DNA of 64,000 nucleotides from Daejeonella sp. (GCF_030684675.1 NZ_JAUXXZ010000048.1:1-64000), one strand, 5' to 3'. Positions 7,366 to 17,816 are shown, numbered from the stretch's first letter. The notes: generated by a model not told the origin, from the letters alone. Numbers and translations: made by a program.

Positions 7366-9822
7366 ATGAAAATTTTAAAGTTCGGGGGTACCTCAGTTGG
7401 ATCGGTTGAATCGATCAGTAAATTATTACAGATCATTGAAAAGGAACAGAAGCAATCGGGGAATCCGGTTATTGTCCTTTCGGCTATGAGTGGGGTCACG
7501 AATCTTTTGTCGTCAATGGCAGATAAGGCTGCGCAAGGTGGAACTTTCAGTGACGAATTGAAGGAGCTTGAAGAACGTCATTTTGATGTGATCAAAGAAC
7601 TATTGGCCGTACCCAAACAAAATCCGGTATTTACAAAGCTTCGTATCCTGTTCAACGAACTGGAAGATCTCTTGCAGGGAGTGATGATCCTGCGTGAATT
7701 GACTCCGCGTACAAGGGATCTGGTTCTTAGTTATGGAGAGCGTTGTTCAACATTTATGATCAGTAAGATCGCCGGACAGAAATCAGATGAGGATGTTTAT
7801 GTGAATGCAGCAGATGTCATTAAAACAGACAGTTCTTTTGGACAGGCTCGTGTGAATATGGAACTAACTGAACTTCTTGTCAGAGACTGCTACAATACAA
7901 ATAAGGGTAAAATGCTGTTTGTTACTGGTTTCATTGCAAGTAATGATGAGGGAAGAATAACAACGCTGGGTAGAGGTGGAAGTGATTATACTGCTGCGAT
8001 TTTTGGTTCAGCCCTGAATGCTGAGGAGATTGAGATCTGGACTGATGTGAATGGAATGATGACTGCAGATCCCAGGATGGTAAAAAAGGCATTTTCATTG
8101 CCTGAACTTTCCTATACCGAGGCAATGGAGCTTTCATTCTTTGGAGCAAAAGTTATATACCCGCCAACAATGATCCCCGCCTTCATGAAGAAAATTCCGA
8201 TTGTAATCCGGAATACTTTTGAACCTGAATTTCCGGGTTCTGTGATCAAACATGATTGTGAAAATTCGGGCCTGGCAATCAAAGGAATTTCTTCAATTAA
8301 TGATATCAGTATTATCAATATTGAAGGTAGTGGTATGGTAGGAAAGGCAGGATTCAGTGGTCGATTATTTTCCTTGCTGGCACGTGAGCAGATCAATGTT
8401 ATTCTGATCACCCAATCTTCTTCAGAACATAGCATTACTTTTGCAATACACCCTTCTGATGCGGCAAGAGCTCAGCATTTGATAGAGCAGGAATTTGAGC
8501 TGGAGCTGCTTGCTAAAAAGATTGAGGCACCTGTTTTTGAGCAGGGTCTTTCGGTTCTTGCAATCGTAGGAGAAAATATGAAACAAACTCCGGGGATTTC
8601 CGGAAAGCTTTTTCACGCCTTGGGACGTAACGGAATCAATGTCAGGGCAATTGCTCAAGGATCTTCAGAATACAATATTTCGGTTGTGATCTCAAGGGAG
8701 GATTTGAATAAAGGCCTCAATGCGGTTCATGATGCCTTCTTTGTTGAATTAAATAAAACCTTGCACGTGTTCTGTCTTGGAACCGGAAATATTGGAACCA
8801 CTTTGTTCAAACAATTATTGGAACACAAGGATTTCCTTCAAAAGCATAATGGAATACAGATCAAAGTTGTCGGCATCGGTAATACCCGCAAGATGATTTT
8901 TGATGCAGAAGGTATTGAACTTGAAAATTGGCAGGACACGCTGCAGAAGGAGGGTGAACCGGCTGATCTTTCGCATTTTGTACAGAGAATGAAATCAATG
9001 AACCTTCCAAACTGTGTTTTTGCAGATAATACAGCAAGTTTAAAACCCATTGAGTTTTACCAGGAGATATTCAGCTCAAACATTTCTATTGTAACCTGCA
9101 ATAAGATTGGTAATTCTTCTTCATTCGAACAGTACAAGCTGTTCAGGGATACTGCAAGAGTGCATGGGGTAGATTTCTTCTATGAAACCAATGTTGGAGC
9201 AGGCCTTCCTATCGTGAAGACATTAAAAGACCTGATGATAAGTGGAGATCGGATTCTGAGTATTGAAGCGATACTTTCAGGAACTATTTCTTACATTTTT
9301 AATAACTATAAGGGTGATATCACATTCCACGATATTGTGAAGCAAGCTCAAGATAAGGGCTATACTGAACCCGATCCTCGTGATGACCTTCGCGGTACTG
9401 ATTTTATGAGAAAGATGCTGATTCTTGCACGCGATGCCGGGTATGAGCTTGAAGCTGCAGATGTTGAGATTGAAAGCATGCTTCCTGAATCATGCCTCAA
9501 TGCTGAGACTGTGGATGATTTTTACAGAACATTGCAGGCAGAGAACAACTTTTTTGAAGACATGAAAAAGCAGGCAGAAAATGGAAAGAAAGTACTCAGG
9601 TATATTGGTAAACTTGAGAATGGCAAGGTGAAGATCGGACTCCAGATGGTGGATGATACGCATCCTTTTTATGCCCTATCGGGAAGTGATAATATAATTT
9701 CATTTATTACCGATCGCTATAAAGAAAGACCGATGGTAGTTAAAGGTCCGGGTGCAGGTGCGGAGGTTACCGCAGCAGGAGTGTTTGCAGATATTGTTCA
9801 TGTTGGTGCCAATAAATTCTGA
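7366..9822 (+). CDS. thrA: Bifunctional aspartokinase / homoserine dehydrogenase
   Basis: An 818-residue fusion enzyme that catalyses the first and third steps from aspartate to threonine and methionine. The aspartokinase domain begins with KFGGTSVGS and contains GRGGSDYTAA; two ACT-type regulatory segments follow (about 310-460). The homoserine dehydrogenase domain starts near residue 466 with the NAD(P)-binding GTGNIGTTLF and includes ETNVGAGLPIVKTL, LSGTISYIFN and PDPRDDLRGTD. Length and order match the ThrA type. It is the first structural gene of thrABC, behind a threonine attenuator. Feedback by threonine through the ACT region is likely but inferred from the family. Confidence 0.97.
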   Translation: MKILKFGGTSVGSVESISKLLQIIEKEQKQSGNPVIVLSAMSGVTNLLSSMADKAAQGGTFSDELKELEERHFDVIKELLAVPKQNPVFTKLRILFNELEDLLQGVMILRELTPRTRDLVLSYGERCSTFMISKIAGQKSDEDVYVNAADVIKTDSSFGQARVNMELTELLVRDCYNTNKGKMLFVTGFIASNDEGRITTLGRGGSDYTAAIFGSALNAEEIEIWTDVNGMMTADPRMVKKAFSLPELSYTEAMELSFFGAKVIYPPTMIPAFMKKIPIVIRNTFEPEFPGSVIKHDCENSGLAIKGISSINDISIINIEGSGMVGKAGFSGRLFSLLAREQINVILITQSSSEHSITFAIHPSDAARAQHLIEQEFELELLAKKIEAPVFEQGLSVLAIVGENMKQTPGISGKLFHALGRNGINVRAIAQGSSEYNISVVISREDLNKGLNAVHDAFFVELNKTLHVFCLGTGNIGTTLFKQLLEHKDFLQKHNGIQIKVVGIGNTRKMIFDAEGIELENWQDTLQKEGEPADLSHFVQRMKSMNLPNCVFADNTASLKPIEFYQEIFSSNISIVTCNKIGNSSSFEQYKLFRDTARVHGVDFFYETNVGAGLPIVKTLKDLMISGDRILSIEAILSGTISYIFNNYKGDITFHDIVKQAQDKGYTEPDPRDDLRGTDFMRKMLILARDAGYELEAADVEIESMLPESCLNAETVDDFYRTLQAENNFFEDMKKQAENGKKVLRYIGKLENGKVKIGLQMVDDTHPFYALSGSDNIISFITDRYKERPMVVKGPGAGAEVTAAGVFADIVHVGANKF

Positions 9823-9892
9823 TAGCACCTGATTATTTTAATATTTTTGATCGTTCGGCTTAAGCGGGATTCTCAGGAGACAGTATACAAGT

Positions 9893-10828
9893 ATGAATAG
9901 ATCAGTAAAAGTTTTTGCACCTGCAACAGTAGCCAATGTGGTTTGCGGTTACGATGTATTGGGTTTCGCAGTGAATGCACCTGGTGATGAGGTGATCATG
10001 CGTTTCAGGGATGAACCAGGAGTAATTATCACAAAAATAAGTGGTGATGATGGACGTCTGCCTTATGATCCGGCGAAGAATACGGTTAGTGTGAGCGTGC
10101 AGCATTTTCTGAATCATATCGGGCGATCCGATGTGGGAGTGGAGATCGAATTGAATAAGAAAATGCCGATTGGCAGCGGATTGGGATCAAGCTCTGCCAG
10201 TACAGTTGCTGGCTTATTTGCAATCAATATGCTGATGGATAGCCCTCTGACAAAAATGGAGTTGGTTCCTTTTGCTATGAAGGGAGAGGAGCTGGCCTGT
10301 GGATATGGACATGCTGATAATGTGGCACCGGCGCTGCTTGGAGGTTTTGTCCTGATCCGCAGCTATGAACCACTCGATATTATTCAGCTTCCATTTCCAG
10401 AAGAACTTTATTGCTCCATTGTTTTTCCGCAGGTAGATGTGCCGACCCGCGATGCAAGGCAGATCATAAGGAGCAAGATATTGTTGAAAGATGCGGTGGT
10501 TCAGTGGGGAAATGTTGCCGGATTAGTTAGCGGCTTATATACCAAAAACATAGACCTGATTGCGAGGAGCATGAAGGATGTGATTGTCGAGCCAGTGAGG
10601 TCGATCCTTATCCCTGATTTTTACAGATTAAGAGAAATTGCAATGGAAAATGGAGCGCTGAGTTTCGGAATCTCAGGTTCAGGACCTTCAGTTTTCACAT
10701 TTACCAGAAATGATGATGATGCCCGCCGGATCAATGAAAAATTGCAGGCACATTTCAGATGGCTGGATACAGAAAGTATTGCATACAGGTCGCCGATTAA
10801 TGCTCAGGGGCCAATAATTTTAGATTAA
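9893..10828 (+). CDS. thrB: Homoserine kinase
   Basis: A 311-residue GHMP-superfamily kinase that phosphorylates homoserine. The ATP-binding GHMP motif is clear as PIGSGLGSSSAS (about residues 91-102), and the C-terminal glycine-rich motif appears as SFGISGSGPSVF. The N-terminal KVFAPATVANVVCGYDVLGFA is typical of ThrB. It lies 70 nt after thrA, and its TAA stop shares one base with the ATG of thrC, so translation of the two is probably coupled. Confidence 0.97.
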   Translation: MNRSVKVFAPATVANVVCGYDVLGFAVNAPGDEVIMRFRDEPGVIITKISGDDGRLPYDPAKNTVSVSVQHFLNHIGRSDVGVEIELNKKMPIGSGLGSSSASTVAGLFAINMLMDSPLTKMELVPFAMKGEELACGYGHADNVAPALLGGFVLIRSYEPLDIIQLPFPEELYCSIVFPQVDVPTRDARQIIRSKILLKDAVVQWGNVAGLVSGLYTKNIDLIARSMKDVIVEPVRSILIPDFYRLREIAMENGALSFGISGSGPSVFTFTRNDDDARRINEKLQAHFRWLDTESIAYRSPINAQGPIILD

Positions 10829-12132
10829 TGATTTTATATAGTACCAATAATAAAGATTTAAGAGTTCCTTTTAAAGAAGGGGTATTCAATAGTTTACCCG
10901 CAGATAAGGGTTTATACATGCCGGTAAATATCCCGGTGCTTGATCCTGAATTTATTGCAGATCTGCACAAATATAGCCTGCCTGAAATTGCTTTCCGGGT
11001 ATCTAAAGCTATCCTGAATAATGCAATTCCTGAGTCAGATCTGAAGGCTATTATTGATGATGCGATTAATTTCGATGCACCTGTTATTGAAATTTCGAAG
11101 GGTATAAACGTTCTGGAACTTTTTCATGGTCCCTCACTGGCTTTCAAAGATTTCGGTGCCAGGTTTATGAGCCGGGTGATGAGTTATTTTCTGAAGGAGG
11201 GTGAGAAGCAGTTAGATGTACTCGTAGCTACATCGGGAGATACGGGTGGAGCAGTGGCACTGGGTTTTCTGGGTGTACCTAACGTCAGGGTAACTATCTT
11301 ATTTCCAAAGGGTAAGGTAAGTCCGATTCAGGAATTTCAATTAACTACTAACGGACAAAATATTCGTGCGATAGAGATCGATGGTACCTTTGATGATTGC
11401 CAGGCTCTGGTAAAGCGGGCATTTAATGATCCTGAACTGAAAGAGAAGTTTCGCCTGACATCTGCCAATTCTATCAATATTTCAAGGCTAATCCCACAGA
11501 CATTCTATTATTTTAATGCGTATGCACAGATTCAGCGAATGGGGTATAAGGAAGTGGTATTTTCTGTCCCGAGTGGTAATTTTGGCAATATTGGAGCGGG
11601 TTTGCTCGCATGGAAGATGGGTCTGCCTGTGAAGGCATTTTTGGCTGCAACAAATGTTAATGATACAGTGCCGGTTTTCCTCCAAACTGGAGTGTATAAG
11701 GCTAAGCCAAGTGTCCAGACCTGGTCAAATGCGATGGATGTGGGCGATCCGAGTAACTGGGTAAGGATTATGGATATGTTTGGCGGAGACCGAAGCTTGC
11801 TTGGAAATTTGCTAAGCGCCTATAGTTTTAGTGATGAAGAAACCCTTGAAGCAATAAAGCAGGTACACATGGAGCATGGCTATATCATGTGTCCGCATAC
11901 CGCTATTGCCTGGCTGGCTTTAAAGAAATGGATGACTGAGCATACTTCTGATGATGTGGCGGGTGTGTTTTTATCTACAGCTCATCCTTGTAAATTTCCC
12001 GATATTTTCCCTGCAGAGATTGCAGCCGAAATAGATATTCCGGTACAGGTAAAGGAACTTGAAGGCAAGGAAAGGATTTCTGCAAGTCTTGGAAATGATT
12101 TTGAAAGGTTTAAGGCTTATTTGCTGGGGTAA
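10828..12132 (+). CDS. thrC: Threonine synthase
   Basis: A 434-residue PLP enzyme that converts O-phosphohomoserine to threonine. The PLP lysine lies in HGPSLAFKDFGARFM (about residue 108). VATSGDTGGAVA is the phosphate-binding loop, and VPSGNFGNIGAGL is a further family block. Length is that of the shorter bacterial ThrC type. It is the last gene of the operon and is followed 6 nt later by a perfect palindrome that probably ends the transcript. Confidence 0.97.
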   Translation: MILYSTNNKDLRVPFKEGVFNSLPADKGLYMPVNIPVLDPEFIADLHKYSLPEIAFRVSKAILNNAIPESDLKAIIDDAINFDAPVIEISKGINVLELFHGPSLAFKDFGARFMSRVMSYFLKEGEKQLDVLVATSGDTGGAVALGFLGVPNVRVTILFPKGKVSPIQEFQLTTNGQNIRAIEIDGTFDDCQALVKRAFNDPELKEKFRLTSANSINISRLIPQTFYYFNAYAQIQRMGYKEVVFSVPSGNFGNIGAGLLAWKMGLPVKAFLAATNVNDTVPVFLQTGVYKAKPSVQTWSNAMDVGDPSNWVRIMDMFGGDRSLLGNLLSAYSFSDEETLEAIKQVHMEHGYIMCPHTAIAWLALKKWMTEHTSDDVAGVFLSTAHPCKFPDIFPAEIAAEIDIPVQVKELEGKERISASLGNDFERFKAYLLG

Positions 12133-12138
12133 AAGGCT

Positions 12139-12173
12139 TAACGCTGACAGGGTTTTAAACCCTGTCAGCGTTA
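12139..12173. terminator. 35-nt perfect palindrome, probable terminator of thrABC
   Basis: Same architecture and same 27-nt core as the palindrome at 4082-4116, again between convergent genes (thrC plus, metF minus). The outermost pairs differ from the other copy but remain complementary, so the hairpin has been conserved rather than just the sequence. Confidence 0.7.
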
Positions 12174-12327
12174 GCTTAATTTACAAAAACTCTATAATAG
12201 TGTATAGGAAAATTAGCTAACGGTAGATCTGATTGATCAAACGGATATTTCTATAGAAATATGAATCTTTTTTAACCTGCTGTTTAAGAGGATTTTCTAT
12301 AATCCAATTAAATATAGCAAGTACTTA

Positions 12328-12366
12328 ACCGAATTTCGGAAATCATTCGGTCTGTTTGATTTTTTT
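12328..12366 (+). terminator. Possible second terminator near the metF 3' end
   Basis: ACCGAAT (12328-12334) pairs with ATTCGGT (12345-12351) and is followed on the plus strand by a T-rich run ending in seven T. It may end read-through from thrC towards metF. The short AT-rich stem makes this uncertain. The rest of 12174-12327 shows nothing I can name. Confidence 0.35.
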
Positions 12367-13321
12367 AAAAAATAGCTTCAGCAATTCTCTTCGTCGGACC
12401 AGGATTACTCATCGTATAAAAGTGCAATACCGGTGCTCCAACTTTCATCAGTTCTTTACATTGAGCGATCATATGCTCAATTCCAACTTCCCTAACCTCT
12501 TTTTCAGATTTGCACTTTTGAACAGCTTCACTTAATTCTTCCGGCAAATCGATATGGAAAATTTTCGGCAGGCTGATTAATTGTTTGGATGAAGTAATCG
12601 GTTTCAAACCTGGTATAATTGGAACGTTTATTCCATTTTCACGGCATAGCGCTACAAATTCAATATATTTGGAATTGTCGAAAAACATCTGTGTCACAAT
12701 GAACTCGGCACCCATCTCAACTTTCTTTTTCAGAAAGCCGAAGTCTGTTTTCATGTTTGGTGCTTCAAAGTGCTTTTCAGGATAACCGGCTACACCGATA
12801 CAGAATTTTGTCTTATAGGCAGTATCGTAATCCTCATGAAGATAAACCCCATTATTCATATTAGCCACCTGCTCTAGTAGTTCAGTTGCGTAGGCATGTC
12901 CCCCTGGTGTAGGAATAAATCCTGAATCTGCATGGCGGGCATCACCTCGTAAAACCAGAACATTATCTATACCCAAAAACTGCAGGTCGATCAGGGTGTT
13001 TTCAGTTTCTTCTTTAGTAAACCCTCCGCAAATCAGGTGGGGCACAGCATCCACATTGTACCGGTTCATAATCGAAGCACAAATGGCTACAGTTCCCGGG
13101 CGTTTACGATATGAGACCTTTTCCAGGAGGCCACTTTCATGCTGCTTATAGATATAATCTTCTCTGTGATAGGTTACATCAATGAATGGAGGCTTAAACT
13201 CCATCAGCGGATCTATGGCATCATAAATACCCTGTATACTCTGCCCTTTTAAAGGAGGAAGCAACTCGAAAGAGAAAAGTGTTTTGCCCTTGGCGTTTTT
13301 TATGTGATCGGTGATTTTCAT
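12365..13321 (-). CDS. metF: Methylenetetrahydrofolate reductase
   Basis: A 318-residue FAD enzyme that reduces 5,10-methylene-THF to 5-methyl-THF, the methyl donor for MetH encoded upstream. Family blocks visible are FSFELLPP at the N-terminus, DVTYHREDY, LRGDARH and VTQMFFDN, ending with PVLHFYTMSNP. Length is that of the bacterial single-domain enzyme. It lies on the same strand as metH, separated by the S23-family gene. Its expression probably depends on the riboswitch-controlled metH transcript. Confidence 0.96.
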   Translation of the reverse strand: MKITDHIKNAKGKTLFSFELLPPLKGQSIQGIYDAIDPLMEFKPPFIDVTYHREDYIYKQHESGLLEKVSYRKRPGTVAICASIMNRYNVDAVPHLICGGFTKEETENTLIDLQFLGIDNVLVLRGDARHADSGFIPTPGGHAYATELLEQVANMNNGVYLHEDYDTAYKTKFCIGVAGYPEKHFEAPNMKTDFGFLKKKVEMGAEFIVTQMFFDNSKYIEFVALCRENGINVPIIPGLKPITSSKQLISLPKIFHIDLPEELSEAVQKCKSEKEVREVGIEHMIAQCKELMKVGAPVLHFYTMSNPGPTKRIAEAIF

Positions 13322-13325
13322 TCCT

Positions 13326-13360
13326 ATTAGTTATCAGTTATCAGTTGCCTGTTATCTGTT
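13326..13360. repeat. Degenerate inverted repeat, left copy flanking the S23 gene
   Basis: A run of related GTTATCAGTT-like words sits directly before the metF start. Read in reverse complement, it matches the repeat at 13846-13880 on the other side of the S23-family gene. It also shares words such as CAGTTGCCTG with the repeat at 17854-17938. Confidence 0.7.
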
Positions 13361-13375
13361 GAATAATTGTTGTCC

Positions 13376-13747
13376 CTATTTTATTTGCTGATAATATTTA
13401 ATAAAACCACTTAGTAATTTCCTTGTGGTTTCAGTTAATATTAAAAGTTGATTAAGTTTTACATCTTCTATGTATTCTAAGTCAAATCTAAGATACAGTT
13501 GAGTTTCTAATTCATAAATAGAGCCTCTTGCGATATAGAAGAATTGAATACTATCCTTTGGATAATTTCTTCCACATCCTTCAGCAATATTTGAAGGAAT
13601 TGAAATCGCAGACCTTCGCATTTGGTTAATTAAGCCAAACTGTTCTTCCTTTGGGAATTCAGCCGTTACAGAATAAATATCTTTAGAAAGTCTTCTTGCT
13701 TCTAACCACACATTTAAATCATTGTAGCGTTTTCCTGAATTTAACAT
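13376..13747 (-). CDS. Four-helix-bundle protein, S23/IVP family
   Basis: A 123-residue helical protein with the S23 family signature. It has YNDLNVWLEARRLSKDIY near the N-terminus, FGLINQMRRSAISIPSNIAEG in the middle and the FFYIARGSIYELETQL segment. Such proteins were first seen encoded in intervening sequences of 23S rRNA genes, and the fold is shared with the Avd accessory protein of diversity-generating retroelements. No rRNA, reverse transcriptase or template repeat is nearby. The gene is inserted between metH and metF and flanked by inverted repeats, so it looks like a small inserted cassette. Its function is unknown. Confidence 0.88.
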   Translation of the reverse strand: MLNSGKRYNDLNVWLEARRLSKDIYSVTAEFPKEEQFGLINQMRRSAISIPSNIAEGCGRNYPKDSIQFFYIARGSIYELETQLYLRFDLEYIEDVKLNQLLILTETTRKLLSGFIKYYQQIK

Positions 13748-13845
13748 ATTCCTGAAATTGAATTATTTAGAATAATTTACATCTAAAACTCAATTTCCTG
13801 CCATTTATGCCGTTAACTCAATAACTTATACCATTTACTAACTCT

Positions 13846-13880
13846 TACAGGTAACCGATAACAGCTAACTGATAACTATT
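13846..13880. repeat. Degenerate inverted repeat, right copy flanking the S23 gene
   Basis: Matches the reverse complement of the repeat at 13326-13360 over most of its length (shared AGTTATCAGTTA, then GTTATC and CCTG words). It abuts and slightly overlaps the metH stop codon. Confidence 0.7.
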
Positions 13881-16800
13881 AGTATCCTAAATTCGGGCTC
13901 AACCACCGCTCCGTTTCCTCTACTGTCATCCCTTTACGAAGGGCATAATCTTCTACCTGATCCTTGCTGATTTTGCCTAATCCGAAATAGCGTGATTGCG
14001 GATGAGCAAGATAATAACCGCTGACTGCTGCGGTAGGATACATTGCAAAGCTCTCTGTTAAACGAATACCGGTTGCATTTTCTGCATCAAGAATTTCGAA
14101 TAGGGTTGCTTTTTCGGTATGATCCGGACAGGCGGGATATCCCGGTGCCGGACGAATACCTGTGTATTTTTCCTTAATCAAATCTTCAGAACTAAGTGAT
14201 TCATCATTCGAATAGGCCCAGAATTCTTTTCTAACCAGTTCATGCATGCGCTCTGCAAATGCTTCAGCAAGGCGATCTGCCAGGGCTTTTACCATGATAC
14301 TGTTATAATCATCGTAATTCTTTTCAAACTCTGCAACCAGTTCATCACAGCCTATACCCGTGGTAACCGCAAATCCACCCCAGTAATCAGCAATGCCGGA
14401 TTCTTTTGGAGCTATAAAGTCTGAAAGGGCATAATATGACTCACTGGCCGCTTTCTCTGCCTGTTGCCGAAGTGTATGAATGGTTCTGTAAACCTGAGTT
14501 CTGCTCTCGTCGGTATATAGCTCGATATCATCACCAACAGAATTTGCCGGCCAGAAACCGATCACCCCTTTTGCTGTCAGAGATTTATCTGCAATGATTT
14601 TATCCAGCAAAGTTCTGGCTTCATCATAGAGTTTTTTTGCTTCTGCACCTACAAACGCATCTTCAAATATACGCGGGTAGCTTCCTCTCAATTCCCAGGT
14701 ATGGAAGAATGGCGTCCAGTCGATATAGGGTACCAATTCTTCAAGAGAAAAATCAACAAATGCCCTGGTTCCAAGGAAAGTCGGTTTTGGTGCAACAGCC
14801 GCATTCAGATCAATTTGGAACTTGCCAGCCCTTGCCTCAGCGATTGTTTTAAAACGCTTATCTGATTTTTTATTTAAATGAGCCTCTCTTGCTTTTGAAT
14901 ATTCATTATGAATGTTTGTAATGTATTCCCCACGGTTTTCATCACTCATCAGGGTACTGCATACCGTTACACTTCTTGAAGCATCAAGAACATGTACGGA
15001 TGGACCTGAATAATTTGGAGCCACTTTCACAGCTGCATGAATCCTGGAAGTAGTTGCACCACCAATAATCAATGGAATCGTAAATCCTTCCCTTTCCATT
15101 TCTTTGGCGAAATGAACCATTTCATCCAAAGATGGTGTGATTAGCCCGCTGAGGCCGATTATGTCAACATTTTCAGCTTTTGCTGTTTCAATAATCTTTT
15201 GCGCAGGGACCATTACTCCAAGGTCAATGACCTCGAAATTATTACAGGCCAAAACAACCCCGACAATGTTTTTACCAATGTCATGAACGTCGCCTTTTAC
15301 TGTTGCCAGTAATACTTTTCCTGCATTTTTACGCTGGTTGCTGTCGGCATTATTAAGTTTTTCTTCCTCTATAAATGGTAATAAGTAAGCTACAGCTTTC
15401 TTCATTACCCTAGCCGATTTTACTACCTGCGGAAGGAACATTTTACCCTGACCGAACAAATCACCTACAATACCCATTCCGTCCATTAAGGGTCCTTCAA
15501 TAACCTCAAGAGGCTTAGCGTATTTTTGACGTGCTTCTTCAACATCATCATCCAGATAGTCGATGATGCCTTTTACCAGTGAGTGGGATAAGCGTTCTTC
15601 GACACTGCTATTACGCCATGCCTCATCCTTCACAATAACCTTACCCTTGGTTTTAATAGTTTCGGCAAAATCTACCAGGCGTTCTGTGGCATCAGGACGA
15701 CGGTTCAGTAATACATCTTCAACCAATTCCAGCAAATCTTTCGGGATTTCTTCATACACCTCAAGCATACCGGCATTGACAATACCCATATCCAGTCCGG
15801 CTTTAATTGCATGGTAAAGGAATGCCGAGTGCATGGCCTCACGGACGGTATTATTCCCCCTGAAAGAGAATGAAATATTACTTACTCCACCACTTACCTT
15901 GGCAAGTCGAAGGTTTTGTTTGATCCAGCGGGTGGCATCAATGAAATCAACCGCGTAATTATTATGCTCTTCCAGTCCGGTAGCTACAGTCAGAATATTC
16001 GGATCAAAGATTATATCCTGTGGAGGGAAATTGACCTCATTAACCAGGATATCATACGATCTTTTACAGATTTCCTTACGCCTTTCCAATGAATCAGCTT
16101 GTCCGGCTTCATCAAATGCCATCACAACCACTGCGGCTCCATATTGACGGATTTTTCCGGCATAAGTTTTAAAAGCCTCTTCTCCTTCTTTCAAAGAGAT
16201 TGAATTCACAATTCCCTTTCCCTGAAGGCATTTTAATCCGGCTTCAATCACAGTCCATTTGGAGGAATCAACCATAATAGGTAATTTGGAAATATCCGGT
16301 TCTGAAGCAATCAGATTTAGGAATTTAACCATTGCTGCTTCAGAGTCGAGCATTCCTTCATCCATGTTGATGTCAATGATCTGAGCACCGCCTTCAACCT
16401 GCTGACGTGCTACAGAAAGAGCTGCATCAAAATCACCACTAAGGATAAGTTTTGAGAATTTCGGAGATCCTGTGATATTGGTACGCTCACCTATATTGAC
16501 AAAGTTTGTCTCGGGAGTCAGGGTAACCGGCTCAAGTCCGCTAAGCCGGAGATAAGGCTCAGGTGAAGCAGGTATCCTTGGAGAAAATTTTGCCGCTTTT
16601 TCGGCAATACATTTAATATGTTCAGGAGTTGTACCACAGCAACCTCCGACAATATTGACAAAGCCGTTCTCCATGAAATCTTCAACCAAATGGGCAGTTT
16701 CATGAGGCAGTTCATCATAAGCTCCAAACTCGTTCGGAAGTCCGGCGTTCGGATAAGCTGAAATAAAACAGGCTGCTTTTTGAGAAAGCTCTTCAATATG

Positions 16801-17550
16801 CGGACGCATATCTTTAGCTCCCAATGCACAGTTAAGTCCGATACTCAATAAATTGGCATGACTTAATGAGTTTAAAAATGCCTCAACGGTCTGGCCGGAT
16901 AAGGTTCTTCCGCTGGCATCTGTAATCGTTCCAGAGATCATGATATCGATCTTTCTGCCGCTCTCATTCTCATAGTTCTTGGCAGCAAAAAGGGCAGCTT
17001 TGGTGATGAGTGTATCCGTGATGGTTTCAAAAAGCAATACATCAGCCCCACCTTCAATCAGGCCCTTAACCTGCTCATAGTAAGCATCTACCAGTTCGTC
17101 AAAAGTAACAGCCCGATAACCGGGATCATTAACATCCGGCGACATGGAAGCCATTTTTGTTGTGGGACCAAGGGCGCCTGCAACAAAACGTGGTTTATCA
17201 GGGTTTTTCAGTGTGTACTCATGGGCTATTTCTTTTGCAATTCGTGCACCTTCGAAACTCATTTCATACGACAGATCCTCCATCTGATAGTCGGCCATTG
17301 AAATGCGTTGCGTACTGAAGGTATTCGTTTCAATGATATCTGCACCAGCTTCAAGATATTCAGCATGGATTGCTTTAATGATATCCGGACGGGTAATGTT
17401 CAGGAGGTCATTATTGCCCCTTACATCACATGGATGATCTTTAAATCGTTCGCCCCTGAAATCTTCTTCTGTTAACTGATAGCGCTGAATCATGGTGCCC
17501 ATAGCACCATCAATTACCAGTATTCTTTTTTTAAGTTCTTCTCTGATCAT
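13879..17550 (-). CDS. metH: Cobalamin-dependent methionine synthase
   Basis: A 1223-residue, four-module enzyme that transfers the methyl group of 5-methyl-THF to homocysteine through cobalamin. The homocysteine-binding module (about 1-325) shows the zinc cysteines in GLNCALG and GGCCGTTP. The pterin-binding module begins near [13 protein letters not shown]. The B12 module carries the axial histidine in [12 protein letters not shown] (about residue 750). The C-terminal reactivation domain contains [12 protein letters not shown]. All modules are present. The gene is preceded by a SAM-I riboswitch and followed, after an inserted S23 gene, by metF, which supplies its substrate. Confidence 0.97.
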   Translation of the reverse strand: MIREELKKRILVIDGAMGTMIQRYQLTEEDFRGERFKDHPCDVRGNNDLLNITRPDIIKAIHAEYLEAGADIIETNTFSTQRISMADYQMEDLSYEMSFEGARIAKEIAHEYTLKNPDKPRFVAGALGPTTKMASMSPDVNDPGYRAVTFDELVDAYYEQVKGLIEGGADVLLFETITDTLITKAALFAAKNYENESGRKIDIMISGTITDASGRTLSGQTVEAFLNSLSHANLLSIGLNCALGAKDMRPHIEELSQKAACFISAYPNAGLPNEFGAYDELPHETAHLVEDFMENGFVNIVGGCCGTTPEHIKCIAEKAAKFSPRIPASPEPYLRLSGLEPVTLTPETNFVNIGERTNITGSPKFSKLILSGDFDAALSVARQQVEGGAQIIDINMDEGMLDSEAAMVKFLNLIASEPDISKLPIMVDSSKWTVIEAGLKCLQGKGIVNSISLKEGEEAFKTYAGKIRQYGAAVVVMAFDEAGQADSLERRKEICKRSYDILVNEVNFPPQDIIFDPNILTVATGLEEHNNYAVDFIDATRWIKQNLRLAKVSGGVSNISFSFRGNNTVREAMHSAFLYHAIKAGLDMGIVNAGMLEVYEEIPKDLLELVEDVLLNRRPDATERLVDFAETIKTKGKVIVKDEAWRNSSVEERLSHSLVKGIIDYLDDDVEEARQKYAKPLEVIEGPLMDGMGIVGDLFGQGKMFLPQVVKSARVMKKAVAYLLPFIEEEKLNNADSNQRKNAGKVLLATVKGDVHDIGKNIVGVVLACNNFEVIDLGVMVPAQKIIETAKAENVDIIGLSGLITPSLDEMVHFAKEMEREGFTIPLIIGGATTSRIHAAVKVAPNYSGPSVHVLDASRSVTVCSTLMSDENRGEYITNIHNEYSKAREAHLNKKSDKRFKTIAEARAGKFQIDLNAAVAPKPTFLGTRAFVDFSLEELVPYIDWTPFFHTWELRGSYPRIFEDAFVGAEAKKLYDEARTLLDKIIADKSLTAKGVIGFWPANSVGDDIELYTDESRTQVYRTIHTLRQQAEKAASESYYALSDFIAPKESGIADYWGGFAVTTGIGCDELVAEFEKNYDDYNSIMVKALADRLAEAFAERMHELVRKEFWAYSNDESLSSEDLIKEKYTGIRPAPGYPACPDHTEKATLFEILDAENATGIRLTESFAMYPTAAVSGYYLAHPQSRYFGLGKISKDQVEDYALRKGMTVEETERWLSPNLGY

Positions 17551-17565
17551 TATTTAGTATCAAGT

Positions 17566-17676
17566 AGCAAGTATAAGGTATCAAGTTTTGGGTATCAGGT
17601 ATCAGGTTTCAGGCTGGACGCACAAAAACACTCCAGTCCCTATCTAGATTCTTGGCTCTTGATACTTGATACTCAA
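17566..17676. repeat. Degenerate TATCAAGT/TATCAGGT repeats in the metH leader
   Basis: Near-tandem words of the type TATCAAGT and TATCAGGT lie next to the metH start, and reverse-complement words (CTTGATACTTGATAC) lie near 17657-17674. In RNA these halves could fold together. They sit between the riboswitch aptamer and metH, where an expression platform would be expected. Confidence 0.65.
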
Positions 17677-17713
17677 AACGGCTTATCTTCGAAAAGTCGG
17701 TATTTATTGACTC

Positions 17714-17816
17714 TCACTTATCTGTTCCGCCTTGGGCGGATAGAATGTAGCACCTTATTAGCACAGGTTGCTAAGATTTCTCAGGGTCTAATCCCTCCAT
17801 CTTTCTGAATAAGCAG
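17714..17816 (-). promoter_or_regulatory. SAM-I (S-box) riboswitch
   Basis: Read on the minus strand, the sequence has the conserved S-box core in order. It shows GAGGGA, ACCCTGAGAAATC, TAGCAACC and AAGGTGCTA, then a GC-rich hairpin (CCGCC with GGCGG). P1 is formed by CTTATT (17813-17808) and GATAAG (17722-17717). The switch senses S-adenosylmethionine. It lies about 165 nt upstream of metH and should repress metH, and perhaps metF, when SAM is plentiful. A second GATAAG copy downstream (17687-17682) could compete for the P1 left arm. I see no clear U-tract terminator, so control may act on translation. Confidence 0.86.

Noticed and set aside
13376-13747. A diversity-generating retroelement (because the S23 fold is shared with Avd)
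   Set aside because: No reverse transcriptase, template repeat or variable repeat is visible in the region.
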